Virus record (IMG/VR): IMGVR_UViG_3300028653_000014
Coordinates: 19,070-83,069 of that record
Origin: a virus
Strand: one strand, 5' to 3'
Length of the DNA: 64,000 bases
In this document: positions 1 to 7,655 of the stretch, one piece after another
Layout of the letters: every line of letters starts with the position of its first letter
Numbering within the stretch: the first letter of the stretch is position 1
The notes under the pieces: model-generated
Databases searched by the model: none
Seen by the model: only the letters and a program-made list of their open reading frames with translations
What the model was told of the DNA's origin: nothing
Position numbers and translations under genes: made by a program

Positions 1-996
1 GCCGCCGCTGCCCATCAGTTGGATGTAGTCAACCGCGACCATGCCAAGATCCGGATGCTTCGTCTTCAGGCGCCGCGCCTTCGACCGGAGTTCCGTGACG
101 GTGATCCCGGCTGACTCCTCGACGAACATCGGGGCGTTCGCGATCCGGCCGGACGCGTTCAGGACGCGCTCCCAGTCGTCGCCGTCGAGCCGCATCGGGG
201 TCTGTATGTGCTGCGAGTCGACGGCCGCCTCGGACGACAGGAGCCGTTGCGACACCTCCCACCGGCTCATCTCCAGGGTGAACAGCGCGACCGGGGTCGG
301 CGGGTCGATCCGGAGCGTGGAGTGCGCGAGCATCCCGAGAACCATCGCCGACTTCCCTATCGAGGGGCGAGCCGCGATCACGATCAGATTTCCCGGGTGG
401 AGACCCGAGGTCATCCGGTCGATCTCGGTGTAGCCGGTCGGCACCCCGATCACGGCCTTACCCGCCGCGGCCAACTCCTGCAGTCGCTGGACCGTCTCCG
501 TCATCATCTGGGAGGCGGTCACGAACTCGTGGCGGCGCGAGCGGGCCTGCGACAACTCGAACACCATCCCCTCCGCACGTTCGACCAGGTCGCCGATCTC
601 GCCGGGCCGTTCGTAGCCGAGCCGTGCGATGTCGGACCCGGCACGGATCAGGCCGCGCAGGGTTGCCATCTCGTGGACGATCCGGGCGTAGTGGGCCGCG
701 TTCGACGTGGCCGGGACGATGCCCGCCAACTCGTAGACGCGCGCCTCCCCGCCGACCGCCTCCGTCTTGCCGAGCTTCGCCAACTCGTCAACGACGGTGA
801 TCTGGTCGACCGGGTCGCCACGGCCGTGCATCGCCAACATCACGTCGAACAGGGCACCGTGGCTCTGCCGGTAGAAGTCGACCGGGGTGACGAGTTCGGT
901 GCAGACGCCGAGCGCGGACGGCGACAGCAGCGACGCGCCGAGCACGTGTTCTTCGGCAGCGAGATCCTGAGGTGCGGGCGGGGCCTTCTCAGGCAT
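1..996 (-). CDS. dnaB: Replicative DNA helicase, DnaB family (truncated by window edge)
   Basis: Hexameric 5'-3' helicase of the phage replisome. Read on the minus strand from the ATG at 996, the first ~332 residues are present. An N-terminal DnaB domain (AAEEHVLGASLL, TPVDFYRQSH) is followed by the RecA-like core with Walker A AARPSIGKS near residues 208-216 and the Walker B-like segment AVDYIQLM at the window edge. The C-terminal ~100 or more residues lie beyond position 1. The start overlaps the stop of the upstream winged-helix gene by 8 nt, so the two are translationally coupled and probably act as a helicase/loader pair. Confidence 0.93.
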   Translation of the reverse strand, partial: MPEKAPPAPQDLAAEEHVLGASLLSPSALGVCTELVTPVDFYRQSHGALFDVMLAMHGRGDPVDQITVVDELAKLGKTEAVGGEARVYELAGIVPATSNAAHYARIVHEMATLRGLIRAGSDIARLGYERPGEIGDLVERAEGMVFELSQARSRRHEFVTASQMMTETVQRLQELAAAGKAVIGVPTGYTEIDRMTSGLHPGNLIVIAARPSIGKSAMVLGMLAHSTLRIDPPTPVALFTLEMSRWEVSQRLLSSEAAVDSQHIQTPMRLDGDDWERVLNASGRIANAPMFVEESAGITVTELRSKARRLKTKHPDLGMVAVDYIQLMGSGG

Positions 997-1873
997 CCGG
1001 GAACGCCGCCATCTGCGCCGCTGACAAGCCGCCTTTGCCGTTCAGGTTAGGCATCTGCTCCAAACCTAGCCAGTAGGACTGGAGCGACAGAGCCGTCATC
1101 ATCCCGGCAACCTTCGCCGGGTACATCGCCGCCTTGGCGCGTATCGCCGACGCCAGCGCCGCCGCGAACACATCTGGCTCCTCGTGGCAGCGAGCACACC
1201 AGTTCGTTCCGCGCGCCTCATCCTCTCGGACGCATTCCACCCAGAACTGCGCGATGATGCCCTGCGTCGTCTTGCCGCCGTACAGCGCCGTGGTCGTCCG
1301 ATCCCGTGACGCTTTGCTCGCCAGGTCTGTTCCCGGCACCACTTCGGCTAGGGCGTCGAGCGGCAGGTTTCTGCCGTTGACGCGGGGTATCTTCGGTGGG
1401 GTATCGAGCGCGGCGTCAGCCGCTATCTCTTGCCTTTGCTCTTGATCTTGCACTTGAACTTCTTCTTTTCCAGACAAGGATCGCGCGTGAGGTTCCTCAT
1501 CGGTGAGGGTAGACGCATGGGTGCGTCCAGGGGGATCAACGAGCGCCCAGACGTTCGGCAGGTTGACCTTGCCGACCTTCTGGACGTCAATCTCCAGAAC
1601 GCCTATCTCGGCGAACTCGTTGACGTATCGGTCGAGTGTGGCAAGCGACACACCGGCCTGCTCAGCGATCTCCTTCCGCGTTGCGGAGAACCCGTCACGG
1701 GCCGCAGCGCCGCCTTTCGAGTTAGCCGTCTCGGTGAACACCAGATAGATGCCCAGAGCGGTGCTGAGTCGTGCTGCCGCGAAGTGCTCACGTACGGCTT
1801 TTAGAGCATCGAGGCTTTGGTAGCAGAAGGCCGGTCTACGCCTGTCCGTTACGGCGGAGGGTTGCGCGCTCAT
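989..1873 (-). CDS. Winged-helix replication initiator / helicase-loader-like protein
   Basis: 294 aa from the ATG at 1873, chosen because it forms an ATGA overlap with the upstream HNH gene; the frame stays open further upstream but runs through that gene. Residues ~15-115 look like a winged helix-turn-helix (FSATRKEIAEQAGVSLATLDRYVNEF is the recognition region), as in phage replication initiators. The C-terminal half has a CARCHEEPD segment and a helical domain ending near the stop. Position directly before dnaB suggests it recruits or loads the helicase. The family role is known; the assignment here is inference from domain and context. Confidence 0.72.
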   Translation of the reverse strand: MSAQPSAVTDRRRPAFCYQSLDALKAVREHFAAARLSTALGIYLVFTETANSKGGAAARDGFSATRKEIAEQAGVSLATLDRYVNEFAEIGVLEIDVQKVGKVNLPNVWALVDPPGRTHASTLTDEEPHARSLSGKEEVQVQDQEQRQEIAADAALDTPPKIPRVNGRNLPLDALAEVVPGTDLASKASRDRTTTALYGGKTTQGIIAQFWVECVREDEARGTNWCARCHEEPDVFAAALASAIRAKAAMYPAKVAGMMTALSLQSYWLGLEQMPNLNGKGGLSAAQMAAFPDA

Positions 1874-2445
1874 TGGGGGCGCGACTTCGGTCGGTGAGCG
1901 CCACCGTGAAAGTGGATTGCAGAATGACACGGCCGACAGAGGACGATGAGGTCTTCGCGGTCCTCCTTGCCGACGTTCGCATAGTCGCGATGGTGGACAT
2001 TGAGTGATCGACCGCTGCCGCACGTGGCGCACTTCCCTTTCGCTCTATCGAGTGCCCACTTTCTCTGCTTCGACCATTCCGGTGAAGATAGGTAGTCCCC
2101 GTACTGCATCGCCCGCAGTTCACCAACGCGCTCACTGGACCCGTCCCCCATAGAGGCAAGGGGTGAGTAGACGGATAGTTGCTCATCGACAGCGATGAGC
2201 GCCTGGTTGTAACTCTCGCTGCTATACGGGTCATCCTCGGTCGCGAAAAGGAACTGGTACGTGAGGAAGGCGCTGCAAAGATTCGAGTCGGCGGTGATCT
2301 CCAGCCACGTCCGCCACGCGCCGTCTTCGCGCGTCGGCTCGTAACCGAATCGCTGAACGAAATCAGCTACTAACGAGTCAATCGGGGATCCGTAATCGTG
2401 CCCAGTGAGTGGCGTGCGCTCACTGTCAGCCGGTGCCTGTGGCAT
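1870..2445 (-). CDS. HNH-type zinc-binding endonuclease-like protein
   Basis: 191 aa from an ATG at 2445, preceded by an AGAGGT-type ribosome-binding site. The last ~65 residues carry CATCGSGRSLNVHHRDY, then LIVLCRPCHSAIH: two CxxC pairs flanking the HH/H of an HNH (beta-beta-alpha metal) nuclease. The first ~120 residues are a helical domain I do not recognise. It is the first gene after an apparent terminator and overlaps the helicase-loader gene by ATGA, so it is part of the replication operon. It could be a recombination nuclease or a domesticated homing enzyme. Confidence 0.72.
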   Translation of the reverse strand: MPQAPADSERTPLTGHDYGSPIDSLVADFVQRFGYEPTREDGAWRTWLEITADSNLCSAFLTYQFLFATEDDPYSSESYNQALIAVDEQLSVYSPLASMGDGSSERVGELRAMQYGDYLSSPEWSKQRKWALDRAKGKCATCGSGRSLNVHHRDYANVGKEDREDLIVLCRPCHSAIHFHGGAHRPKSRPQ

Positions 2446-2471
2446 ACTCTTACCTCTCGATCGGTTGTTTT

Positions 2472-2509
2472 GAAAAGAGTCGCCTACTGGAGAGCGGGCG
2501 GCTCTTTTC
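2472..2509 (-). terminator. Hairpin terminator candidate
   Basis: Thirteen-base arms at 2472-2484 and 2497-2509 pair with one G-U, loop 12 nt. On the minus strand an A-rich run precedes it and TCAAAAC follows. It separates the small-gene block (2601 and above) from the HNH-dnaB operon. Confidence 0.55.
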
Positions 2510-2588
2510 GTTTCTTAGGGGCGCCAGTATCGCACGACGCCCGGCGGAAGTCTACGGGACCCGTGAACAGAAGATGCCGCACGGAGCG

Positions 2589-2604
2589 GTCACGCGGGCG
2601 TTAC
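2589..2604. promoter_or_regulatory. 16-bp palindrome, operator/stoperator candidate 1
   Basis: GTCACGCGGGCGTTAC fits the window-wide consensus GTNACGCNNGCGTNAC, whose ten fixed core bases (TNACGCNNGCGTNA) recur 13 times here. The TAA stop of the 2601-2852 gene lies inside the right half-site. A dimeric DNA-binding protein is the likely reader (inference). Confidence 0.75.
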
Positions 2605-2852
2605 CCGAGGATGCGCTGCTTGCCGGGTGCGAGATAGTGGTACGTCTCCCACCACCCGTCACAGCCGGGACGTGCGCAGACGCGCCACGACTCCATCAGC
2701 GCACCGATGTTCGGGTCGTAGTCGTGTCTCTCCGGCCCCCACTTGTGGCCGAGGAGACGACACCGCCACGTCTTGACCGGGTACGAGAGTACGTAGAGGG
2801 CATCGCGCCAGCCCGCATCCCGTGACCAACGCAGGAAGGCAATCGGCCTCAC
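2601..2852 (-). CDS. Small protein of unknown function
   Basis: 83 aa from the GTG at 2852, which makes a GTGA overlap with the upstream gene; an ATG 21 nt further up would give a longer overlap. Contains CRLLGHKWGPE and CARPGCDGWW, suggesting a metal-binding fold with C, H, C and C ligands. It ends in a TAA located inside an operator-like palindrome. Confidence 0.7.
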   Translation of the reverse strand: MRPIAFLRWSRDAGWRDALYVLSYPVKTWRCRLLGHKWGPERHDYDPNIGALMESWRVCARPGCDGWWETYHYLAPGKQRILG

Positions 2853-3190
2853 GTCTCCGCCATGCAGTCGCACTCCTTACCGGCGTGGTCTTCGACCTCG
2901 TGAACGCGCTTCCACAGCCGAAAGTAAACCGGCCCTATCTCGTCCGGCAGTTCGCCGCCTGGAGGCAGTTCCCCGTCTGCAAGCTCGACGTCGCGATCAA
3001 GCAGCGCCGTCCTCACGTCGAGGAACTCCTCCGCCTCGACGCAGTCGTCCGAGTCGACCAGCATCCGTTTCGCCTGCCCGCGCGTCTCCGCGATGAAGAT
3101 CCCGCACGGCACGTAGAACTCGCCCGGGTCGGGCCGCTCGTAGCTCATCCCGGCCGTGCGCCCTTCCAGATGGCACCAGTAGGCGTTCAC
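2849..3190 (-). CDS. Hypothetical protein
   Basis: 113 aa, start at 3190 with ATGA overlap to the preceding gene. Acidic; contains CGIFIAETRGQAKRML and ends in CDCMAET. No family recognised. Translational coupling on both sides supports it being real. Confidence 0.7.
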   Translation of the reverse strand: MNAYWCHLEGRTAGMSYERPDPGEFYVPCGIFIAETRGQAKRMLVDSDDCVEAEEFLDVRTALLDRDVELADGELPPGGELPDEIGPVYFRLWKRVHEVEDHAGKECDCMAET

Positions 3191-3396
3191 AGGATTCTCT
3201 CCCAGGCCGACTGCTCCTCACACGATCTGCACAGACACCCGAGCATCCCACGCGCGTGATCCCAGCAGAAGCAGCCGCGCAGGGGACTCAGGTCGCCCCA
3301 GATACGAACGGCAGCCGCCTCTCCGCAGCCGCCCATTTGGCAGACAGTCAGAACAGCCACCTCGGCATTCGCTATGGCAGCAGACCTTTCGTTCAC
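3187..3396 (-). CDS. Small Cys-rich protein, probable zinc-binding
   Basis: 69 aa, ATGA-coupled to its neighbours. Cysteines at CQMGGCGEAA and CFCWDHARGMLGCLCRSCEE make a plausible treble-clef or zinc-ribbon fold, common among phage proteins that modify host transcription; the function is unknown. Confidence 0.68.
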   Translation of the reverse strand: MNERSAAIANAEVAVLTVCQMGGCGEAAAVRIWGDLSPLRGCFCWDHARGMLGCLCRSCEEQSAWERIL

Positions 3397-3605
3397 GGCT
3401 TCCTCATGTCCGCCAGCGCCCGGGTCAGGTCAAGCGATGCACGCTTCGCCGCCGACGCCTCCTTCGACCCGCTGATCGACAGATACTGGGGATGCTCATG
3501 GGAGCGGTAGCGCACTTCCAACTCGTCGACGCGGGCCACGAAGCGGAGCGCCTCCTCGCGCGCCCGCGCGTACTTCGACGGCATCAGAACCACCCGGTCG
3601 CTCAC
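3393..3605 (-). CDS. Hypothetical helical protein
   Basis: 70 aa, ATGA overlaps at both ends. Predominantly helical and charged (YARAREEALRFVARVDELEVRYRSHEH, SAAKRASLDLTRALAD). No recognised family. Confidence 0.66.
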   Translation of the reverse strand: MSDRVVLMPSKYARAREEALRFVARVDELEVRYRSHEHPQYLSISGSKEASAAKRASLDLTRALADMRKP

Positions 3606-3973
3606 GTCTTCGCCTCCTCTTTCGGACGTTCGATGCCGGGCGCGTACCGCTCCTCGCGATACAGGAACGTCGAGAGGAAATCCTCGATCTCCTCCGCCGA
3701 CAGGCCGCGCTCCGCGAGTGAACGCTTCATCACATAGGGCGTGTGCGCCCAGTAGCGGAAACAGTCGCTGCGGTGCCGTTGCGGTGCGTGGAAGTGGAAC
3801 GTCAACCAGACATGCTTCGCCCGGTCGGCGGCTTCAACGTCCCACGGGATACGCAGTTCGCAGACGAGGTCCTCGTCACGCAGATGGGTCGTCGCTCGCT
3901 CCTCGACCGTCATGCCGACGAGATAAGCGCACCCGTCGCAACTGATCGCGGGCTTCGTGACCGTGGTCTTCAT
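3602..3973 (-). CDS. Hypothetical protein with N-terminal Cys motif
   Basis: 123 aa from the ATG at 3973 (ATGA overlap with the stop of the next gene up). Starts MKTTVTKPAISCDGCAYLVG and has CELRIP and CFRYWAH further on, a possible four-Cys metal site. The C-terminal third is helical and acidic. Function unknown. Confidence 0.7.
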   Translation of the reverse strand: MKTTVTKPAISCDGCAYLVGMTVEERATTHLRDEDLVCELRIPWDVEAADRAKHVWLTFHFHAPQRHRSDCFRYWAHTPYVMKRSLAERGLSAEEIEDFLSTFLYREERYAPGIERPKEEAKT

Positions 3974-4221
3974 GACCCCACCCGCGATGCCGCGTAGACG
4001 CCCTTTCGTGCCACCCACACGTCGACCATCAGCGCCGACGTCCGGTAGTCCAGACCGCCGTCAGGGTCGCCGCCGACGCCGCAGAAGTGAGCGTGGTCGA
4101 TCAGATGGCCGATCCCGCCGAGCACCGAACGGAGCGAGCACTCACGGTGCGCGTCGACGTTGTTGATGTCGGCGCGGTCCTCGTCGGGCAAGACCGGCTC
4201 GTCACAGAGATAGCACCTCAT
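3970..4221 (-). CDS. Small protein with N-terminal zinc knuckle
   Basis: 83 aa. Start at 4221 is decided by GGAGGC 5-6 nt upstream and by an ATGA overlap with a 31-codon gene. MRCYLCDEPVLPDED and DAHRECSLR give a C-x2-C...H-x3-C pattern; the remainder, including HLIDHAHFCGVGGDPDGGLDYR, has conserved-looking His and Asp. Function not recognised. Confidence 0.7.
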   Translation of the reverse strand: MRCYLCDEPVLPDEDRADINNVDAHRECSLRSVLGGIGHLIDHAHFCGVGGDPDGGLDYRTSALMVDVWVARKGVYAASRVGS

Positions 4222-4313
4222 GATCGCCTCCACCCGTCGCGTATGACGATCTGGAAGACGTTCCCGGAGCAGAAGCCGAGCCACGCTCCGACGAGCAGCG
4301 CGACGGCGATCAT
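4218..4313 (-). CDS. 31-aa single-span membrane peptide
   Basis: Micro-gene that starts with ATG at 4313 (ATGA overlap with the ERF gene stop) and ends in TGA overlapping the next ATG at 4221. Product begins MIAVALLVGAWLGFCSGNVF, a hydrophobic helix of ~23 residues followed by a basic tail (RDGWRR), so an N-out/C-in small membrane protein is likely. Coupling on both sides is the main evidence. Confidence 0.55.
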   Translation of the reverse strand: MIAVALLVGAWLGFCSGNVFQIVIRDGWRRS

Positions 4314-5236
4314 GACGCCTCCTCGCCGAACGGGATCTCATCCGCCGCGGCCTGCTCACTCGGAGAGAGGCCTGGTAGCCCGCCGCCGGGTGCGTAATGA
4401 CCGAACACGGGCCGCTCGTCCTCGTCGGGACTCATCCGCCACTCAGGCCCCGGCAGCGAGATACCGTCCAGGACGGCCGCCCACGCCTTCTGCACGTCCG
4501 TACGGGACACAGGAGGCATCTGGGCCGGGTCGACCGCTTCACGCAACGCCACAACCGCGGCGGCGGCCTTGGCGCCCAGTTCGGCCTTCTGCTCGCCCGT
4601 GAGCGCCGACGACTCGCGCACCTTGTAGAGAAGCTCGGACGCGTCCTGCACCCAGACGGGCCAGCCGAGCGAGTCACCGTACACGGCGGCCCACTCGAAA
4701 ATCTCCGGCCACGACTTCGGCGCCGCGGGCTTCGCTGCACGTCCTCGGCCGCGAGTCTCCTCTGCCGTCTCGCCGTCAGGGTCGGCGAACTCCTTGCTGG
4801 ATACCGCGAACGACTGCGCGAGCATCGACTTGAACGCCATCGTCATCGCTTTCGACGTCGCCTTGTCGCCCATATCGGTGCCCTCACCGTACGACGACCC
4901 CTCCACGAAATCCCCGGCGGCCCCGTAGAACCGATATCCGACGTGCAGGCTGACCTCGTACATCGTCTTGCCCTGACCGGTCGTCCGTTCGCTCGTGACG
5001 CGCTCCAGGATCGTCGGCAAGCAGAACACGCCGTGCTTCGCGAGGAGCGGGTTCAGCGCGTTCATCACATCGTCGTGCCCGCGGAACATGAAGTTCTGTT
5101 GCTCGTTTCGACTGTCCTTCCCGATCGCCGGTAGCTCCGCGAGCACCGCCCACATCCGCTGGTAAATAGTGCGATCGTCGAACGCAGGCTCTCTCCACGG
5201 GGTAACGATCTCCTCCACCATCACAGACTCAGTCAT
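4310..5236 (-). CDS. ERF-family single-strand DNA annealing protein
   Basis: 308 aa from the ATG at 5236, chosen because it overlaps the upstream stop as ATGA. Residues ~20-160 match the ERF annealase core: YQRMWAVLAELPAIGKDSRN, FMFRGHDDVMNALNPLL, and GEGTDMGDKATSKAMTMAFK around residues 117-138. ERF proteins coat single-stranded DNA and anneal it during recombination and replication restart. The C-terminal ~130 residues are Ala/Glu-rich with an acidic end (DEIPFGEE) resembling an SSB-interacting tail. SSB is encoded two genes upstream in the same operon. Confidence 0.87.
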   Translation of the reverse strand: MTESVMVEEIVTPWREPAFDDRTIYQRMWAVLAELPAIGKDSRNEQQNFMFRGHDDVMNALNPLLAKHGVFCLPTILERVTSERTTGQGKTMYEVSLHVGYRFYGAAGDFVEGSSYGEGTDMGDKATSKAMTMAFKSMLAQSFAVSSKEFADPDGETAEETRGRGRAAKPAAPKSWPEIFEWAAVYGDSLGWPVWVQDASELLYKVRESSALTGEQKAELGAKAAAAVVALREAVDPAQMPPVSRTDVQKAWAAVLDGISLPGPEWRMSPDEDERPVFGHYAPGGGLPGLSPSEQAAADEIPFGEEAS

Positions 5237-5553
5237 CTCTCCTCCGTCCGGTCGCGCCATACAAGCTCGACCAATCGTCTGTAGAGCGGCTGACTCATCA
5301 GCCACTGTTGCGGGGTCATCCGCTCGTGCGCGTCGAACTCCCGGTCGAACTCGTGGCTTGCCATCTCGGCGGTCGGGGCCGGGCCGTACAGATACTCGGA
5401 CGCCACCATGTCGTGCAGCGTGACCGCGTGCCTTCGTAGCCATCGTCTGACGTTGGCCCGGTGGGTCGGCTTCATCATGTCGAGACGTGTCCGGCAACCG
5501 TCGTTCGTCGTCCAGTACGTCGCCTGGGACAGCGTCTCGAACAGATCGGCCAT
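5233..5553 (-). CDS. Hypothetical protein between ssb and the annealase
   Basis: 106 aa, ATG at 5553 overlapping the ssb stop by one base (TGATG), and ATGA overlap with the annealase gene. Rich in Arg, His and aromatic residues (MKPTHRANVRRWLRRHAV); possibly nucleic-acid binding, judging by context only. Confidence 0.7.
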   Translation of the reverse strand: MADLFETLSQATYWTTNDGCRTRLDMMKPTHRANVRRWLRRHAVTLHDMVASEYLYGPAPTAEMASHEFDREFDAHERMTPQQWLMSQPLYRRLVELVWRDRTEER

Positions 5554-5933
5554 CAGAACGTTGCGTCTCCGAAGTCGGAACCGTCGGGCGCGTCGTCACG
5601 GCCCCGCGAGTTGAGGAACTGCACATTTTGCGCGACGACCTTGATCTTCGACCGTTTCTGGCCGTCCTTCTCCCAGCGGTCCTGCCGGATCTTGCCGTCG
5701 ACGCCGACGAGGCTGCCTTTGCCGAGATGCTGCGCGCACGCCTCCGCCTGCTTACCCCACACCGTCACGTCCACGAACGAGGCATAGTCCTGCCACTCCC
5801 CATCGACCTTCTCGCGGCTGTTCATCGCGATCGAGAACTCACAGACGGCCGTGTTGTTCCCCGCCGTGTACTTCACGTCGAAGTCGCGCGTGATGTGGCC
5901 GATCAACAGCACACGGTTAATCCCCTGAGGCAT
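5553..5933 (-). CDS. ssb: Single-stranded DNA-binding protein
   Basis: 126 aa OB-fold protein. MPQGINRVLLIGHITRDFDVKYT is the canonical SSB N-terminus; WQDYASFVDVTVWGKQAEACAQHLGKGSLVGVDGKI and the VVAQNVQFL strand follow. Protects single-stranded DNA at the phage fork and recombination sites. The usual DDDIPF tip is replaced by a short SDFGDATF end, so partner binding may differ from bacterial SSB. Starts by TGATG overlap with the upstream gene. Confidence 0.93.
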   Translation of the reverse strand: MPQGINRVLLIGHITRDFDVKYTAGNNTAVCEFSIAMNSREKVDGEWQDYASFVDVTVWGKQAEACAQHLGKGSLVGVDGKIRQDRWEKDGQKRSKIKVVAQNVQFLNSRGRDDAPDGSDFGDATF

Positions 5934-6157
5934 CAGATGGCTCCTTCCGTCGAGGTGAAGAGGGGCGGTCCGGAGCAGTTGTCACCCTGCGCGTTCAGCG
6001 TGCCCGCGGCGAACCGCGCATCTATGGTGACGCGCAGAGAGGGGTCGTCTTTGGCGCACGCGAATCTCTCTCTCATCACGAGGTACCGGCAGCAGGCGCT
6101 CCCCTTCCCGATCCTGCACACGTCCGTGACGTGCTGCGGCTCAATCGGTTGCGTCAT
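5933..6157 (-). CDS. Small Cys-containing phage protein
   Basis: 74 aa from the ATG at 6157 (ATGA overlap). CRIGKGSACCRYLVM, FACAKDD and DNCSGPP give four or five conserved-looking cysteines. It lies directly upstream of ssb and is probably part of the replication regulon; function unknown. Confidence 0.68.
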   Translation of the reverse strand: MTQPIEPQHVTDVCRIGKGSACCRYLVMRERFACAKDDPSLRVTIDARFAAGTLNAQGDNCSGPPLFTSTEGAI

Positions 6158-6567
6158 CAGCCGGTCGTCCTTTCGGGCAGGGCGGCGAGGAGTGGTTCGT
6201 CGCACACCCACTCGTAGTCCTCAACCGTCTCGGTCACCGTCACGACCGGCGCAGCCGGGTCGGGCATCTCTCTCGTGACTTCACGCGTGCCGGTCACGAC
6301 CTTGCGGCACACCGTGTCGCGATCGGTGAACGCCTCCACCGTCACGCCGCCGAAGTGGCGCTGCACGTTCATCCATTTGTCGTCCGCGCTCTTTGTGCCT
6401 TTACCGATCGCCCGGACGCTCTTGGCGAACTCCTCCGCGTTCATGGCGTAGAGACGGAAGAAAACGGTCGCGCTCAGCGCGAAGGTCTCCTCTTCGAGGA
6501 ACTCAGCGTTGGCGTCTACCCAGTCCGCGAAGTCGCGCAGCCCGGCGCTGTACTCAGAAGCGGTCAT
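6157..6567 (-). CDS. Hypothetical protein, helical N-terminus
   Basis: 136 aa from the ATG at 6567, which overlaps the upstream stop as ATGA. N-terminal segment TASEYSAGLRDFADWVDANAEF is helical; central FARSVRAIGKGTKSADDK-like region and a Thr-rich strand region (VTREMPDPAAPVVTVTETVEDY). It recalls actinophage proteins annotated only as hypothetical. Confidence 0.68.
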   Translation of the reverse strand: MTASEYSAGLRDFADWVDANAEFLEEETFALSATVFFRLYAMNAEEFAKSVRAIGKGTKSADDKWMNVQRHFGGVTVEAFTDRDTVCRKVVTGTREVTREMPDPAAPVVTVTETVEDYEWVCDEPLLAALPERTTG

Positions 6568-6734
6568 GTCGTCGCCTCCTGTGCTCTGCGTTTCAGCCAC
6601 TCGTCGAGCGACCGTAGGACTGTCGGTTCGAGGATGATCGTGTTCGTCTCCGAGATGCCGTCCTCAGTGGTCAGCACGACGTCTCCGCCTTCCTCTTGCA
6701 CGTACACCGCGTCCCCGAGGTACTGCTTCTCCAT
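6564..6734 (-). CDS. Small conserved-type protein, first gene of an operon
   Basis: 56 aa, ATG at 6734, with GGGGAGGGG 6-7 nt upstream. Sequence MEKQYLGDAVYVQEEGGDVV and LTTEDG belongs to a type seen in many tailed phages, of unknown role. It is preceded by a -10 element TAGCGT (6769-6764) placing the transcript start near 6756, so this gene probably opens the replication operon. Confidence 0.75.
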   Translation of the reverse strand: MEKQYLGDAVYVQEEGGDVVLTTEDGISETNTIILEPTVLRSLDEWLKRRAQEATT

Positions 6735-6755
6735 CGACACCCCTCCCCACTTGAT

Positions 6756-6775
6756 TAGGTAGCACGCTACCACAT
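6756..6775 (-). promoter_or_regulatory. Promoter for the left operon, extended -10 TGGTAGCGT
   Basis: Minus-strand TGGTAGCGTGCTACC: -10 TAGCGT at 6769-6764 within an inverted repeat GGTAG-N4-CTACC; start expected at ~6756, leader 22 nt with a strong ribosome-binding site. Same architecture as the promoters at 7939 and 58989. Confidence 0.65.
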
Positions 6776-6789
6776 GGGAGGACGTGGCG

Positions 6790-7005
6790 CTACTCGTCGT
6801 CGAAGCTGAGGGACGAATGCCCGGCCAGCCACGCGCTCCTGAAAGCACTCCCGAAACCAGCACGATTCCTGTACGGGCACAAGTCACGCGGATTACCGGC
6901 CAGCGCCACCCGGGCACCCGCTAGATAAGCGCTCTGGAGAGGCTGTGAGCGGCTGTAGAGCCTTGCGGCGCGCTGGGACGCCCTAGCGATCTCTGAGTCG
7001 CTCAC
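6790..7005 (-). CDS. RMF/CrpP-like small protein candidate
   Basis: 71 aa, ATGA overlap with its upstream neighbour. The C-terminal half PRDLCPYRNRAGFGSAFRSAWLAGH resembles the ribosome modulation factor / CrpP signature (N/C-PY ... R-x-AW-x-x-G). In bacteria RMF dimerises ribosomes; some phage/plasmid members are CrpP-like. Resemblance is by eye and short, so the functional link is weak. Confidence 0.6.
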   Translation of the reverse strand: MSDSEIARASQRAARLYSRSQPLQSAYLAGARVALAGNPRDLCPYRNRAGFGSAFRSAWLAGHSSLSFDDE

Positions 7006-7235
7006 TCGTCCACCTGGGGCCGTACAGCGTCTCGGGCGCCCGATGCTTCACAGACGAACACGATCGCGCTCGTCGGGGTGCGGTCGCCCTCGTAGGCGAT
7101 GCCGCGCCCTGGGTCGTCGAGACGTGCCGCGAGCCGGTCGCAGTTCGCCTGGGTGCCCTCGTACACGATCTTCCGTTCCGGTGGCCCCTCGGTGAACTCC
7201 ATCAGGTAGCCGCACACCCAGTCGCCGTCAGGCAC
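7002..7235 (-). CDS. Hypothetical protein
   Basis: 77 aa, GTG start at 7235 with an 8-nt overlap of the previous stop. Contains VCGYLMEFTEGPPERKIVYE and QANCDRLAARLDD, an alpha/beta pattern typical of small phage proteins that read like a single ferredoxin-like domain. Function unknown. Confidence 0.65.
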   Translation of the reverse strand: MPDGDWVCGYLMEFTEGPPERKIVYEGTQANCDRLAARLDDPGRGIAYEGDRTPTSAIVFVCEASGARDAVRPQVDE

Positions 7236-7596
7236 GACGCCTCCGGCGTACGCGTGACCATCTCAGCCGTCGAAGCCCGTTGCAGAACAGTCTCCGCCGC
7301 CACGGGACGTCCGCGCCGAAGAACAGCGTTCCCCAGCCGTAGTACGGCGGACCCGCAACGCAGCCGTCAGCAGGATGCGTTCCCGGTTCGCAGTCGCAAC
7401 AGTCGCACCAGTGCGGCCCCTTATGGCCGTGCGGCCGTTCGCAGCCATGCGACCCCCAGAAGACCCGGCAGCCCCGCACGTGACCGTCCGGGTTCGCGTA
7501 CCCGGAGTAACGGGTCGCCGCCTCGTCGCTCTCGTCGAACCAGACCATCGAGGAACGAACATCGTCGGGAGCGCAAGTGGGCGGGACGTCGGTCAA
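7228..7596 (-). CDS. Cys/His-rich hypothetical protein
   Basis: 122 aa from a TTG at 7596 that overlaps the upstream stop (TTGA); an ATG at 7548 would give 106 aa and has no clear ribosome-binding site either. The core CRVFWGSHGCERPHGHKGPHWCDCCDCE is dense in potential zinc ligands. Its 5' end lies in a 24-bp inverted repeat. Confidence 0.55.
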   Translation of the reverse strand: MTDVPPTCAPDDVRSSMVWFDESDEAATRYSGYANPDGHVRGCRVFWGSHGCERPHGHKGPHWCDCCDCEPGTHPADGCVAGPPYYGWGTLFFGADVPWRRRLFCNGLRRLRWSRVRRRRRA

Positions 7597-7655
7597 GCGT
7601 TCGGCCTGAACGTCGGCGCCGCGTCGGTTGTCCGACGTCCCGCCCACTTGCGCTC
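7569..7655. repeat. Perfect 24-bp inverted repeat with 39-bp spacer
   Basis: Arms 7569-7592 and 7632-7655 are exact reverse complements. The stop of the 7593-7931 gene and the start of the next gene fall in the spacer and left arm. A stable hairpin in the minus-strand mRNA could cover the TTG start at 7596. Confidence 0.85.

Noticed and set aside
208-1050. 280-codon plus-strand frame opposite dnaB
   Set aside because: Shadow of the conserved helicase frame, no homology features.
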